From NCBI GenBank assembly GCA_910578105.1, contig CAJTPD010000001.1:434001-498000 (forward strand): 64,000 bases of DNA, written 5' to 3'. A program made the translations under genes and the position numbers. The stretch comes from an uncultured Odoribacter sp. (GTDB taxonomy: Bacteria; Bacteroidota; Bacteroidia; Bacteroidales; Marinifilaceae). The notes beneath the pieces were generated by a model. That model was not told where the DNA came from and made no database searches. It saw nothing but the letters and a program-made list of their open reading frames with translations. Below, one piece after another: positions 45,380 to 53,932 of this stretch. How positions within the stretch are numbered: the stretch's first letter is position 1; the number at the start of each line of letters is the position of its first letter.

Positions 45380-47344
45380 TCAAGTATCAATAGTCGCATA
45401 AGTCGCATTTTGCTCTATAAACTGCCTTCTGGGCGGAACATCGTCGCCCATCAACATAGAGAAAATACGGTCTGCTTCCGCTGCATTCTCAATAGACACC
45501 TGACGCAAAATCCGGTTTTCCGGAGACATCGTAGTTTCCCACAATTGCTCTTTACTCATCTCACCCAAACCTTTGTAACGCTGGATATGCAATCCGGCAT
45601 CTCCCTTTCCGTTGCTCATTTCATTAACCAACTGCTCCAGTTCTTTATCCGTCCAGCAATAACGCTGCTCTTTATTTCCTTTCTTCACAGAATACAAAGG
45701 CGGCGTGGCTATATATAAATAGCCGTTCTCAATAACAGGACGCATAAACCGGAAAAATAAAGTCATAATCAAAGTAGCGATATGAGCACCGTCAACGTCG
45801 GCATCGGCCATAATAACAATCTTATGATAACGCAATTTTTCCAAATTCACGGCCTTACTGTCCTCCTGAGTACCTATCGTAATGCCCAGTGCCTGAAAGA
45901 TTATTTTGATTTCCTCACTTTCAAACACACGGTGAAGCATCGCTTTCTCCACATTCAAAATCTTACCCCGCAAAGGCAGAATCGCCTGAAAACGACGGTC
46001 ACGTCCTTGTTTGGCCGTACCCCCTGCAGAATCTCCCTCCACCAGAAATATTTCACAATTTACAGGATCATTATCAGAACAATCTGCCAATTTTCCAGGA
46101 AGTCCGGAACCGCTTAACACCGTTTTACGCTGAACCAATTCCCGGGCTTTACGAGCCGCATGACGCGCCGTTGCCGCCAAAATCACCTTATCTACAATAG
46201 CCTTGGCTTCTTTCGGATTCTCTTCCAAATAGTTCTCCAACAAGGAAGAAACCGCCTGCGCTACAGCCGTACCAACCTCAGTATTTCCTAATTTAGTTTT
46301 CGTTTGTCCTTCAAATTGAGGCTCAGCCACTTTAACGGAAATAACAGCCGTTAATCCTTCACGAAAATCATCACTGTTAATATCAAACTTTAACTTAGCC
46401 AGCATACCATGGCTTTCTGCGTAATTCTTTAACGTAGTAGTCAGAGCACGCTTAAATCCGGACAGGTGAGTACCTCCTTCTATCGTATTGATATTATTAA
46501 CATAAGAAAAAACATTTTCAGAAAAACCGGTATTGTAATGCAAAGCCACCTCTATGGGTACACCATTCTTCTCCGTGGTAATGTCTATAGTATTTTCTAT
46601 CAGCTTCTCACGGCTTGCATCCAGATATTCTACAAATTCACGCAAACCGAACTCTGAATAAAATACCTCATGACGTGGTTCGTGGGTCTCCGCATCCACA
46701 TCCCGCCTATCCGTGATAGACAAGCGTATCCCTTTATTCAGATAAGCAAGCTCACGCAAACGGGTTGACAAAATATCATAACTATATTCTGTGACATAGA
46801 AAATAGAATCATCCGGTTTAAAAGTAATAGTAGTCCCTGTACGCTCCGTTTCTCCTATAATGTCAACATCACCGGCAGGAATTCCCTTATGATAAATCTG
46901 ACGCCATACTTTACCTTCCCGGCAGATTTCCGCTGTCAAAGTAGTAGATAAAGCATTTACACAGGATACTCCGACACCATGCAAACCACCCGATACTTTA
47001 TAAGAATCTTTATCAAATTTACCTCCTGCGTGCAAAACCGTCATAACCACTTCCAAAGCCGATTTATTTTCTTTAGAGTGACGGGCTGTCGGTATTCCAC
47101 GTCCATTATCCCGCACCGATATTGAGTTATCCTCATTAATAGTAACCTGGATATGGTTACAATAACCGGCCAATGCTTCGTCAATGGAGTTATCTACCAC
47201 CTCATATACTAAATGATGTAAACCTTTTACATTTACATCTCCAATATACATAGACGGACGCATTCTGACAGCTTCCAAACCTTCCAGTACCTGAATACTA
47301 TCCGCGGAATACTCTCTTGCTGTTTTCTCTATCTCTTCACTCAT
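45380..47344 (-). CDS. gyrB: DNA gyrase subunit B
   Basis: A 654-residue GyrB, the ATPase subunit of gyrase. The GHKL ATP site shows VYEVVDNSIDEALAGYC, NGRGIPT and GGLHGVGVSCVNALS. The TOPRIM domain has EGDSAGG and the DADVDG metal site. The C-terminal tail ends with the conserved QRYKGLGEM and RRQFIE segments. Length and start match the short GyrB type without the long E. coli insertion. It is a single-gene unit with a promoter 35 bases upstream and a strong terminator. Confidence 0.97.
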   Translation of the reverse strand: MSEEIEKTAREYSADSIQVLEGLEAVRMRPSMYIGDVNVKGLHHLVYEVVDNSIDEALAGYCNHIQVTINEDNSISVRDNGRGIPTARHSKENKSALEVVMTVLHAGGKFDKDSYKVSGGLHGVGVSCVNALSTTLTAEICREGKVWRQIYHKGIPAGDVDIIGETERTGTTITFKPDDSIFYVTEYSYDILSTRLRELAYLNKGIRLSITDRRDVDAETHEPRHEVFYSEFGLREFVEYLDASREKLIENTIDITTEKNGVPIEVALHYNTGFSENVFSYVNNINTIEGGTHLSGFKRALTTTLKNYAESHGMLAKLKFDINSDDFREGLTAVISVKVAEPQFEGQTKTKLGNTEVGTAVAQAVSSLLENYLEENPKEAKAIVDKVILAATARHAARKARELVQRKTVLSGSGLPGKLADCSDNDPVNCEIFLVEGDSAGGTAKQGRDRRFQAILPLRGKILNVEKAMLHRVFESEEIKIIFQALGITIGTQEDSKAVNLEKLRYHKIVIMADADVDGAHIATLIMTLFFRFMRPVIENGYLYIATPPLYSVKKGNKEQRYCWTDKELEQLVNEMSNGKGDAGLHIQRYKGLGEMSKEQLWETTMSPENRILRQVSIENAAEADRIFSMLMGDDVPPRRQFIEQNATYATIDT

Positions 47345-47378
47345 ATTCTTTGTTTAATTGATTTTTTCACAAAACATG

Positions 47379-47386
47379 CAAATATA
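47379..47386 (-). promoter_or_regulatory. -7 promoter element of gyrB
   Basis: The minus strand reads TATATTTG, 34 bases upstream of the gyrB ATG. Confidence 0.55.
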
Positions 47387-47567
47387 AGCATTTTTCCTTA
47401 GAATATCACAAAATAATTACTCATATTCCAGTGCGATTTTTATACTAAAATCATATGGCAACCATACCGGACACAAAGTCAGATTTTCTCGGATAAATTC
47501 ATCATTAATCTCTCAATTTTTTCCATATTTACAGACTCATTTTATAAATTAAAATTTCTATCTATGA
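47387..47567. other. Non-coding stretch upstream of the GH31 remnant
   Basis: A/T-rich sequence with no ORF, hairpin or repeat that I can support. Together with the remnant beside it, it makes the longest span in the window without an intact gene (47345-47868). It may be what is left of an ancient deletion. Confidence 0.4.
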
Positions 47568-47824
47568 ACAGAAAAACATGAACCTATCATACGACACATG
47601 GAATACGATTTTCCCCATCAAGGATTTCTCCACTGTAAAGACCAGTTTATGCTGGAAGACCAATATCTGGTCGCTCCTATGGTAACTAAAGGAAATTCCC
47701 GGACAGTCATGCTGCCTAAAGGATTATGGAAAGACGAAGAAGGGAAAAATTCAAAGGTCCCTGCAAAATAACCGTAGAAGTACCTCTGGAAAGACTGCCT
47801 TATTATAAAAAATTCATTAAAAAT
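47568..47824 (+). pseudogene. Remnant of a GH31 alpha-glucosidase-type gene, C-terminal fragment, frameshifted
   Basis: Read through, the fragment gives EPIIRHMEYDFPHQGF, then CKDQFMLEDQYLVAPMVTKG, SRTVMLPKGLWKDEEGK and, in the next frame, ITVEVPLERLPYYKK. This order is the end of the catalytic domain plus the proximal C-terminal domain of GH31 glycoside hydrolases (QFMLGDxYLVAPV then PxGxW). Only about 85 of some 800 residues remain. The first frame hits a TAA at 47769; the second frame picks up across an A5 run at 47745-47749, consistent with loss of one A. An in-frame TGA lies just upstream. No catalytic Asp residues remain, so it is not functional. Confidence 0.8.
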
Positions 47825-47862
47825 ATTCTCCCGAAAGTTTATTTATTCACTTTCGGGAGAAA
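47824..47862. terminator. Hairpin between the GH31 remnant and the HslJ-like gene
   Basis: TTCTCCCGAAAGT and ACTTTCGGGAGAA form a perfect 13-bp stem around a short A/T loop, with T-rich sequence on either side. It lies just after the HslJ-like stop on the minus strand, and also where the old GH31 gene would have ended. Confidence 0.8.
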
Positions 47863-47868
47863 TATTTT

Positions 47869-48315
47869 TCATCTTTGGCTATTCTCACTTTTTGTAGTAT
47901 CAGCCACTACTGTATAAACCAATTGCAATTTTCCGCTTTCTCCTTTTAAAGTCAATTGCTGACCGGTAATTTCAAAATTTTTCACTTGGGGTAAACTTTT
48001 CATATACTGATCTTCAAATTCCATATCCGGACAAAACATCATTGTCGAACCACCAGGCTGGATTGTCATATTGCCTTTTGCATCAGCCGTATATTTACCG
48101 AAAAAACGATTACAGCCTGCCGAACCATATACAGCAGTACTGTCACTAAACTGCAAAACCGGTACTTCCGCGGGATTCTGAACCGCTTTACCGTCCATTT
48201 GCATACTCTTTAATTGCCATTCACGTCCTTTTAAGAACTTCAAGGAATTTTCATCTCCCTTACAGCCTGCCAATACAACCAGCAGAGCAAACATCATTAA
48301 TTTCATTGTTTTCAT
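47869..48315 (-). CDS. META/HslJ-like domain lipoprotein
   Basis: A 148-residue lipoprotein; the lipobox VLAGC places the acylated Cys at residue 18. A single META domain follows, with GREWQLKSMQMDGK, SAGCNRFFGKYTADAKGN and TMMFCPDMEFEDQYMKSL. Two conserved Cys (in AGCNRF and FCPDM) may form a disulfide. HslJ in E. coli is linked to novobiocin resistance and heat response, but biochemical roles are not clear. It follows rimO after 34 bases on the same strand and ends at a hairpin. Confidence 0.88.
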   Translation of the reverse strand: MKTMKLMMFALLVVLAGCKGDENSLKFLKGREWQLKSMQMDGKAVQNPAEVPVLQFSDSTAVYGSAGCNRFFGKYTADAKGNMTIQPGGSTMMFCPDMEFEDQYMKSLPQVKNFEITGQQLTLKGESGKLQLVYTVVADTTKSENSQR

Positions 48316-48349
48316 TTTTCTGTTTTAATTTATTGAGTTATTCATCATT

Positions 48350-49636
48350 TCATATCCGACCATACAAATCGTAATTATCTGCACTGACAATTTCAACATT
48401 ATAAAACTCTCCGATTTTCAATACTTTATCACTACTTATCAAAACTTCAGGATCAACTTCCGGCGAATCATGTTCGGTTCGTCCTATATAATAATCCCCT
48501 TCCCGGCGGTCAATTAAAACCGATAATCTTTTCCCCACCAGAGAAGCATTAACAGCTTCAGATACAACAGCCTGAATCTCCATAATCTGCTCTGCCCTTT
48601 CTTTTTTCACATCTTCCGGAACATCATCAGCGTAATATTTATCACAATAAGTATCTTCCTCATGCGAATACGGAAATACCCCCAAACGTTCAAACTTCAT
48701 CTCCCGGACAAACTCACAAAGCTCTTCAAAATCTTCCTGTGTCTCACCGGGATGCCCGGTCATTAAAGTAGTACGGATAAAAATATCAGGTACCTCCCGG
48801 CGGATTTTACGGATTAGCCCAATAGTTTGTTGCTTTGTAATACCTCTTCGCATCCGTTTTAACATCGAATCACTACAATGCTGCAATGCAATATCCAGAT
48901 ACTTACAAACATTCGGCCGCTCTTTCATCACTTTCAATAAATCCTCCGGAAAACCGGCCGGATAAGCATAATGCAACTTTATCCATCTCAGCCCGTCAAT
49001 CTCCGAAATCCGGCCAATCAATTCAGCCAAACGGTTCTTACCATACAAATCAACCCCATAATAAGTCAGGTCCTGAGCCACAACCAAAATTTCCCGCACC
49101 CCATGCTTCACCAACTCACGGCACTCCTCCAACAACTCTTCAAAATTCCTGGACTTATGTTTGCCGGTCATAATCGGTATAGCACAATAAGAGCAAGTCC
49201 GGTTACAGCCTTCAGATATCTTTAGATAAGCATAATGGGAAGGTGTAGTTAACAAACGCTGGCTGCGAATAGATTCATCAAAATGTTCCCCCATTCTGTC
49301 CAAAACCCCCTTCCAATCAAACTTTCCAAAAAAAGCATCCACTTCCGGAATTTCTGCTTCAAGTTCCGGACCATAACGCTGTGATAAACAACCTATGACA
49401 TATACCTGTTGTATTTCACCTTTTTTCTTACGTTCAACCTGTTCCAAAATAGTATTAACTGATTCTTCCTTCGCGTCGCCAATGAAACCGCAAGTATTCA
49501 CTATGACCACATCAGCATCCGAATTTTCTGCATCCGTCTCAGTAACATACCCGGCTTTATCCAACTGTTTTAGCAATACCTCGGTATCTACCAGATTTTT
49601 AGAACATCCCAAACTAATTATGTTTACTTTTTTCAT
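48350..49636 (-). CDS. rimO: Ribosomal protein S12 methylthiotransferase
   Basis: A 428-residue radical SAM enzyme that adds a methylthio group to an Asp of ribosomal protein S12. The N-terminal UPF0004 domain starts NIISLGCSKNLVDTE and contributes three cluster Cys residues. The radical SAM motif is CNRTCSYC (CX3CX2C) near residue 145, with KISEGC before it and GKHKSRNFEELL after it. The C-terminal TRAM-like domain ends DNYDLYGRI. KNLVD and the TRAM ending favour RimO over MiaB. A promoter lies 38 bases upstream. Confidence 0.95.
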   Translation of the reverse strand: MKKVNIISLGCSKNLVDTEVLLKQLDKAGYVTETDAENSDADVVIVNTCGFIGDAKEESVNTILEQVERKKKGEIQQVYVIGCLSQRYGPELEAEIPEVDAFFGKFDWKGVLDRMGEHFDESIRSQRLLTTPSHYAYLKISEGCNRTCSYCAIPIMTGKHKSRNFEELLEECRELVKHGVREILVVAQDLTYYGVDLYGKNRLAELIGRISEIDGLRWIKLHYAYPAGFPEDLLKVMKERPNVCKYLDIALQHCSDSMLKRMRRGITKQQTIGLIRKIRREVPDIFIRTTLMTGHPGETQEDFEELCEFVREMKFERLGVFPYSHEEDTYCDKYYADDVPEDVKKERAEQIMEIQAVVSEAVNASLVGKRLSVLIDRREGDYYIGRTEHDSPEVDPEVLISSDKVLKIGEFYNVEIVSADNYDLYGRI

Positions 49637-49673
49637 AAATCACCCCAACAAACTCAAAACATTTTAAATTGTG

Positions 49674-49681
49674 CAAAGGTA
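49674..49681 (-). promoter_or_regulatory. -7 promoter element of rimO
   Basis: The minus strand reads TACCTTTG, 37 bases upstream of the rimO ATG. Confidence 0.55.
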
Positions 49682-49792
49682 TAAAAATAGCTGACTTTGT
49701 CTGAACTCTTATCCGCATTTATTTTGAAAAACTACCATAACGGCAAAACCGCGTTATTTTATCATTCCCCACCCATTCTCAATTATTCTTTG

Positions 49793-49831
49793 TACATTTG
49801 TCATAAATATTGGGAAAAATAATTAGATTTG
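49793..49831 (+). promoter_or_regulatory. Candidate promoters of the TetR gene
   Basis: Two exact TAnnTTTG matches occur: TACATTTG at 49793-49800 and TAGATTTG at 49824-49831. The second overlaps the left arm of the palindrome at 49827-49857, so binding there would block it directly. Confidence 0.5.
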
Positions 49832-49857
49832 CACAAAAATTCGCTGTTTGTGCAAAT
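49827..49857. promoter_or_regulatory. Perfect 11-bp inverted repeat, candidate TetR operator
   Basis: ATTTGCACAAA (49827-49837) and TTTGTGCAAAT (49847-49857) are perfect inverted arms around a 9-base spacer. They lie between the promoter and the TetR ATG at 49876. Size, symmetry and position are those of an autoregulatory operator. Confidence 0.6.
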
Positions 49858-49875
49858 TTGGTTCCACAACAGCCT

Positions 49876-50463
49876 ATGAAAACAAAACTAAGCAGAACTA
49901 AAAACAAAATCATTCATGTAGCCAAATCACTTTTTACCGAAATAAGTGTATATAAAGCCACGATGAACGACATTGCCAATGCGGCCAACATAAGTCGTCG
50001 GACATTATATATGCATTTCAAAAGTAAGGAAGAAATCTATCAGTATGTTGTCGAAGACCACGTTAAAAATATTAATGAAAAATTGCAGCAGGCTGCAGAT
50101 TCAGCTCTTCCGCCCGACCGGAAACTGAAGCTATATATTTTAGCCCGTTTCAATGCCATTGACAACCTGGTCCGGCAAAACAAGTATATTCGCTACGATT
50201 TTATTTTTAATAATCTGCGGGTTGAACAGTTGAGGAAAAGAATTGATATAAAAGAACGGCAGCTCCTGACCCGGATATTACAAACCGGTAAGGAACAAGG
50301 TCTTTTTAATATCAACAATCCCTCATCATTTGCCAAAACATTGCTGATTATGTTTAAAAGTCTGGAACAACCTTTTATCATCATCGGACACCGGAAAAGA
50401 AACTATCAGTCATTGAGGGAATATGTAGATTTATTATTTAACGGAATACTAAACAAAAGTTGA
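49876..50463 (+). CDS. TetR/AcrR family transcriptional regulator
   Basis: A 195-residue regulator. The N-terminal TetR helix-turn-helix is clear: KNKIIHVAKSLFTEISVYKA, then TMNDIANAANISRRTLYMHF (about residues 28-47). The C-terminal helical ligand-binding domain is divergent, as usual. The ATG at 49876 fits the family; a TTG at 49810 in frame would place the start upstream of the palindrome and is rejected. The FabH-like gene follows 69 bases downstream in the same direction. The palindrome upstream suggests self-repression; a link to fatty-acid-type metabolism is inference from the neighbour. Confidence 0.9.
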   Translation: MKTKLSRTKNKIIHVAKSLFTEISVYKATMNDIANAANISRRTLYMHFKSKEEIYQYVVEDHVKNINEKLQQAADSALPPDRKLKLYILARFNAIDNLVRQNKYIRYDFIFNNLRVEQLRKRIDIKERQLLTRILQTGKEQGLFNINNPSSFAKTLLIMFKSLEQPFIIIGHRKRNYQSLREYVDLLFNGILNKS

Positions 50464-50532
50464 CTCCATTGGCATAGTTGTTGTACGCTCAGGACAACTG
50501 CCCGGAGCAACTGACAGAAACAATGCTAAATT

Positions 50533-51483
50533 ATGGAATTATACATCAACAAAATTACTCATTACCTACCGGAAAACACCGTCCCTAATTCTTATTTCAA
50601 AGAAGTAAACGGCTTGGATGACGAATGGATTTACTCCCGTACAGGCATCAAAACGCGCACCAAAGCCGGAAATGAGGAAAATACAAATACAATGGGTATC
50701 AAAGCCGTAGACCAGGCAGTTAAAACTCTTCCTTTTCCTATAGAAGAAATTGACCTGATCATTGCAGCAACTTATTCACCCTATGACACAGTAGCAACGC
50801 CAGCCCATATGGTTCAACGCAGGTATCACATAGAACATGCTCAATGCCTCAGCGTTTCTGCAGCCTGTTCTTCTTTTATCAACGCCATGGAAATCGTTCA
50901 GGGATACTTTGCCATGGGCAAAGCTACCAAAGCCCTTGTTATCGGCTCCGAACACAATTCGGCCTATGCCAATGAAACCGACCCTCAGAGCGGTCACCTG
51001 TGGGGAGACGGAGCAATTGCAGTCTTTGTATCCGCTCAGAATTACAGCGGACATGATCCTAAAATCATTGACATTTATACCCGGGGATTGGGACATATCG
51101 GAAAGGCTGCCGATGCTGTGTACCTGCGTCCTCAAAACGGAGGCATTGGTATGCCCGAAGGCCGGGATGTATTCGTAAATGCCTGTCATTATATGGTAGA
51201 AGCATTGGAGCAAGTCACCCGGAATTACGGAAAAAAAGTGCAGGACTTGAACTGGATTTCTTCCCATCAGGCAAACCTGCGAATCATGAAAACCATTGCC
51301 AAACAAACAGATATTCCCGAAGACCGTTTTTTAATGAACATCGAACAACGCGGAAACACCGGAAGCCCCAGTTGTGCCATCTCCTTATCAGAAAATCTCA
51401 ATAAAGTAAAACCAGGTGATTTGGTAGGACTTGCTGTATTCGGCGGAGGGTATTCCTGCGGAGCCATGCTTCTCCAATTTTAA
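50533..51483 (+). CDS. 3-oxoacyl-ACP synthase III-like enzyme (FabH family)
   Basis: A 316-residue thiolase-fold condensing enzyme with an intact Cys-His-Asn triad: Cys112 in SVSAACSSF, His245 in SSHQANLRI, Asn275 in EQRGNTGSP. WIYSRTGIKTRT and GLAVFGGGYSCGAMLL are typical KAS III segments. Canonical FabH condenses acetyl-CoA with malonyl-ACP. Pairing with a TetR regulator, away from fab or plsX genes, suggests this could be a specialised paralogue (alternative primer, or fatty-acid-derived product) rather than the housekeeping copy. It ends next to a 16-bp inverted repeat. Confidence 0.88.
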   Translation: MELYINKITHYLPENTVPNSYFKEVNGLDDEWIYSRTGIKTRTKAGNEENTNTMGIKAVDQAVKTLPFPIEEIDLIIAATYSPYDTVATPAHMVQRRYHIEHAQCLSVSAACSSFINAMEIVQGYFAMGKATKALVIGSEHNSAYANETDPQSGHLWGDGAIAVFVSAQNYSGHDPKIIDIYTRGLGHIGKAADAVYLRPQNGGIGMPEGRDVFVNACHYMVEALEQVTRNYGKKVQDLNWISSHQANLRIMKTIAKQTDIPEDRFLMNIEQRGNTGSPSCAISLSENLNKVKPGDLVGLAVFGGGYSCGAMLLQF

Positions 51484-51498
51484 AAACGAAACGGAAAA

Positions 51499-51551
51499 GA
51501 AAGATGTGTCAAAATACTGTCAGTTTTTTTCAATCTTTTGACACATCTTTC
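51499..51551. terminator. Perfect 16-bp inverted repeat between convergent genes
   Basis: GAAAGATGTGTCAAAA (51499-51514) pairs with TTTTGACACATCTTTC (51536-51551) around a 21-base loop. The right arm encodes the last residues and stop of nfeD on the minus strand. T-rich sequence follows the minus-strand exit. It probably terminates nfeD, and less certainly the FabH-like gene. Confidence 0.65.
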
Positions 51552-52927
51552 TCTACATAAATCTGACCGGCCTGATATTTCCTGACGGTAACCTTCGTAT
51601 TTTTCGTTATATATCCTCCCAGTAAGGAAACTGCATCATAAACTTCTCCTTCAATCAATACCTTTCCGGACGGACGCAAATCAGTCAGGGCATGGCCGGA
51701 TTTACCGACCACTTGCTGTATACCCATATCCACTCCGACATACCCATCCGTAACTTTCTGTTCTGCATGCAAAGCAAAAGCAAAACGCCGGGACCCCATA
51801 AGTTTTGCCCCTAACCACATGCTTCCCCCTAACGCAATCACCGAACTGGAAACAACCAAAAACAAAGATTGAATTATCACCAGAACAAAATCACCCGGAA
51901 ATTCAAAAGAAATCTGGTCAATACCGGCAAAAACCAAAGATAAAATAATCAGAATAATACCGGCAACTCCGGCTATTCCAAATCCAGGAATAACAAATAT
52001 CTCCAACAACAACAGAATAAGGCCAAAAATAAAAGCGATAATTTCCCAATGACTGGCAATACCTTCCAGATAAAGAGGTGCAAAATACAACAAACATGCA
52101 GTAACAGCAGCAATCAAAGGAAATCCTACTCCCGGAGTCTGCAATTCAAAATAAATACCGCCAACTATCACCATAATCAATATTCCCCGCAAAACAGGAT
52201 GAATCAAAAAACCGATAATCCGGTCTATTGTATCCGGCTTATATTCTTTTATCGTATAATCATCAACTTTTTCCAGAGCCAATATCTCTTCGACATTCTC
52301 AGCAATTCCGTCACAAAAACCGTACTGAATAGCTTCATGCGGAGTGAAAGTTACAATTTTACCACTATCACTTATCCCGGCAATCCGGATATTCTGGTCC
52401 ACCATAGCCTCTGCAATATGAGGATCACGCTTCCAACGCCAAATCGTATCCTGTCCGCTTACCATCCTGTCTTTTCCGTGAGCCTGAGCTGTTGCCCGAA
52501 TCATGGAACGCATATACGATTGATATTTATCCGGCATCGCCTCTCCGGATTGATTCACTACCGCGGCCGCACCGATATTCGAACCCTCACGCATATATAT
52601 TTTATCACAAGCTATCGAAATCAAAGCACCGGCAGAAGCTGCATTATTATCTATAAACACCCAGACAGGTTTGGGATGGTTCAGAATAAGACTACGTAAA
52701 GAGTCCGCATAAACAACCATTCCCCCATATGTATTCATGTGAATCAACACATAATCTGCTTTCTGCTTCTCCGATTCATCAAACGATTTCCGGACCAGCC
52801 TCCATATTTGAGGCCCGATTTCAGATTTAATATCTACTTTCCAAACAACTGCATTTCTTTTTTCAGTGGCTCCCGCCCCCAAAATCAGTAAAATCCCTAC
52901 CCAAACAAAAAACAATCTCTTACCCAT
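51530..52927 (-). CDS. NfeD family membrane-bound serine protease
   Basis: A 465-residue protein. A signal peptide (LFFVWVGILLILGAGA) leads into a ClpP-like protease domain (about residues 25-225), with the catalytic Ser in DNNAASAGALISIACDKIYM and the lysine-type dyad expected in the SDH family. About four membrane helices follow (about 235-370), then a soluble OB-fold NfeD domain (GKSGHALTDLRPSGKVLIEG). These proteins work with flotillin- or stomatin-like partners in membrane quality control; no such gene is adjacent. It follows the EI24 gene after 10 bases. Confidence 0.9.
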   Translation of the reverse strand: MGKRLFFVWVGILLILGAGATEKRNAVVWKVDIKSEIGPQIWRLVRKSFDESEKQKADYVLIHMNTYGGMVVYADSLRSLILNHPKPVWVFIDNNAASAGALISIACDKIYMREGSNIGAAAVVNQSGEAMPDKYQSYMRSMIRATAQAHGKDRMVSGQDTIWRWKRDPHIAEAMVDQNIRIAGISDSGKIVTFTPHEAIQYGFCDGIAENVEEILALEKVDDYTIKEYKPDTIDRIIGFLIHPVLRGILIMVIVGGIYFELQTPGVGFPLIAAVTACLLYFAPLYLEGIASHWEIIAFIFGLILLLLEIFVIPGFGIAGVAGIILIILSLVFAGIDQISFEFPGDFVLVIIQSLFLVVSSSVIALGGSMWLGAKLMGSRRFAFALHAEQKVTDGYVGVDMGIQQVVGKSGHALTDLRPSGKVLIEGEVYDAVSLLGGYITKNTKVTVRKYQAGQIYVEKDVSKD

Positions 52928-52937
52928 TCCTTATCTC

Positions 52938-53717
52938 TTAATTCTTTATTCCATTCTCTTTAATTTCTATTTCATGCAATGCCACAGCACTTGCAATAAC
53001 TGAAAGCAAAGATACAAAGCTACAAGCAATGATACTAATCCACGGAATCATCAGTGCAAAAGCAAAAATACTACCTATCCCCATTGTCAGACCGATATTC
53101 TTATTTACATACCGGACACTCTGCCGGACATTAAAACATCTCCTCTCAATGGTATAATCCATAAACGCAAAACCGTAAAAATAAGCAGAAATAAGAAACA
53201 AAGCAAAAGGAACTAACAAACCAACCAAAGGAATAAATGAACACAGGAAAAAAAACAAAGAAAATAAAAGCTGAACAAACATATTCCTCAAAGCAATCCC
53301 CACCCCTCTGAAAATTTCCCAAAACAACTGTTTCCAGCTAAAAGGATATTCTTTCCCGGACAAATATACCTCCGTGCGTTCAGAAAGCCAGGAATATACC
53401 GGAGACATAAATATCAAAACCAGATATCCGCCAAATGCCGCAAAGAAAAAGAAATAAATAATCTTTAAAACTATTTTGAGCAGAACATTGGAAACACCGT
53501 TCACCCATTGCAGCCAAGAGACCTCCTCCAATAAATTCCGGAGCTGATTTCCAAACAATCCGTAAAGATTGTCTCCTGCATAAGAAACCAATATATTTCC
53601 CCCGATAAATAAAAATAACAAAATTAGCACCGGAAAAAACAAGAACCACCAGAATTTACGACTAAACAAGAGTTCAAAAGCCTTCCCATACGCCCGGATT
53701 CCCAGAAAAAATCCCAT
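52938..53717 (-). CDS. EI24/CysZ-like membrane protein
   Basis: A 259-residue integral membrane protein with about four to six hydrophobic segments. It has the EI24-domain layout: GIRAYGKAFELLFSRKFWWF at the N-terminus and DYTIERRCFNVRQSVRYVNK near residue 187. The E. coli member CysZ transports sulfate, but no sulfate assimilation genes are near, so substrate is open. It lies just upstream of nfeD and probably shares its promoter. Confidence 0.83.
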   Translation of the reverse strand: MGFFLGIRAYGKAFELLFSRKFWWFLFFPVLILLFLFIGGNILVSYAGDNLYGLFGNQLRNLLEEVSWLQWVNGVSNVLLKIVLKIIYFFFFAAFGGYLVLIFMSPVYSWLSERTEVYLSGKEYPFSWKQLFWEIFRGVGIALRNMFVQLLFSLFFFLCSFIPLVGLLVPFALFLISAYFYGFAFMDYTIERRCFNVRQSVRYVNKNIGLTMGIGSIFAFALMIPWISIIACSFVSLLSVIASAVALHEIEIKENGIKN

Positions 53718-53762
53718 AATACAATTGTTTTAAATGTAACAACACGTAATCAAAATTGTTCC

Positions 53763-53770
53763 CAAAGATA
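53763..53770 (-). promoter_or_regulatory. -7 promoter element of the EI24-nfeD unit
   Basis: The minus strand reads TATCTTTG, 45 bases upstream of the ATG at 53717. Confidence 0.5.
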
Positions 53771-53846
53771 ATTTTTTTCAGGCAGTTCATAATCTTTATC
53801 TACACTACTTTATAGATTTTTTCCATGATTTTTCCGGCGTTTTTTA

Positions 53847-53854
53847 TACTTTTG
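53847..53854 (+). promoter_or_regulatory. -7 promoter element of purB
   Basis: TACTTTTG matches TAnnTTTG, 78 bases upstream of the purB ATG. The leader contains a TTTGTGCAAA near-palindrome at 53861-53870. Confidence 0.5.
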
Positions 53855-53932
53855 TGAACATTTGTGCAAAATCAGCAAGACGATTTTTTCATAAATACTA
53901 AAATTTAAACAAACGATTAAAGGATTTATATC

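Noticed and set aside
47726..47917. 63-codon plus-strand ORF as a separate gene
   Set aside because: Its N-terminal half is the frameshifted tail of the GH31 remnant, and the rest runs through the hairpin and into the HslJ-like gene on the other strand.
48886..49225. Two overlapping plus-strand ORFs
   Set aside because: Antisense to rimO; Pro/Gln/His-rich composition indicates a shadow frame.
50776..51306. 176-codon minus-strand ORF
   Set aside because: Antisense to the FabH-like gene, whose catalytic triad is intact.
52049..52699. 216-codon plus-strand ORF
   Set aside because: Antisense to nfeD; composition rich in Ile, Tyr, Ser and His is typical of antisense frames here.
53861..53870. 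TTTGTGCAAA in the purB leader as a second TetR site
   Set aside because: It is only one arm-like element without the 9-base spacer and partner arm, and TTTG/CAAA strings are common because they belong to promoter elements.
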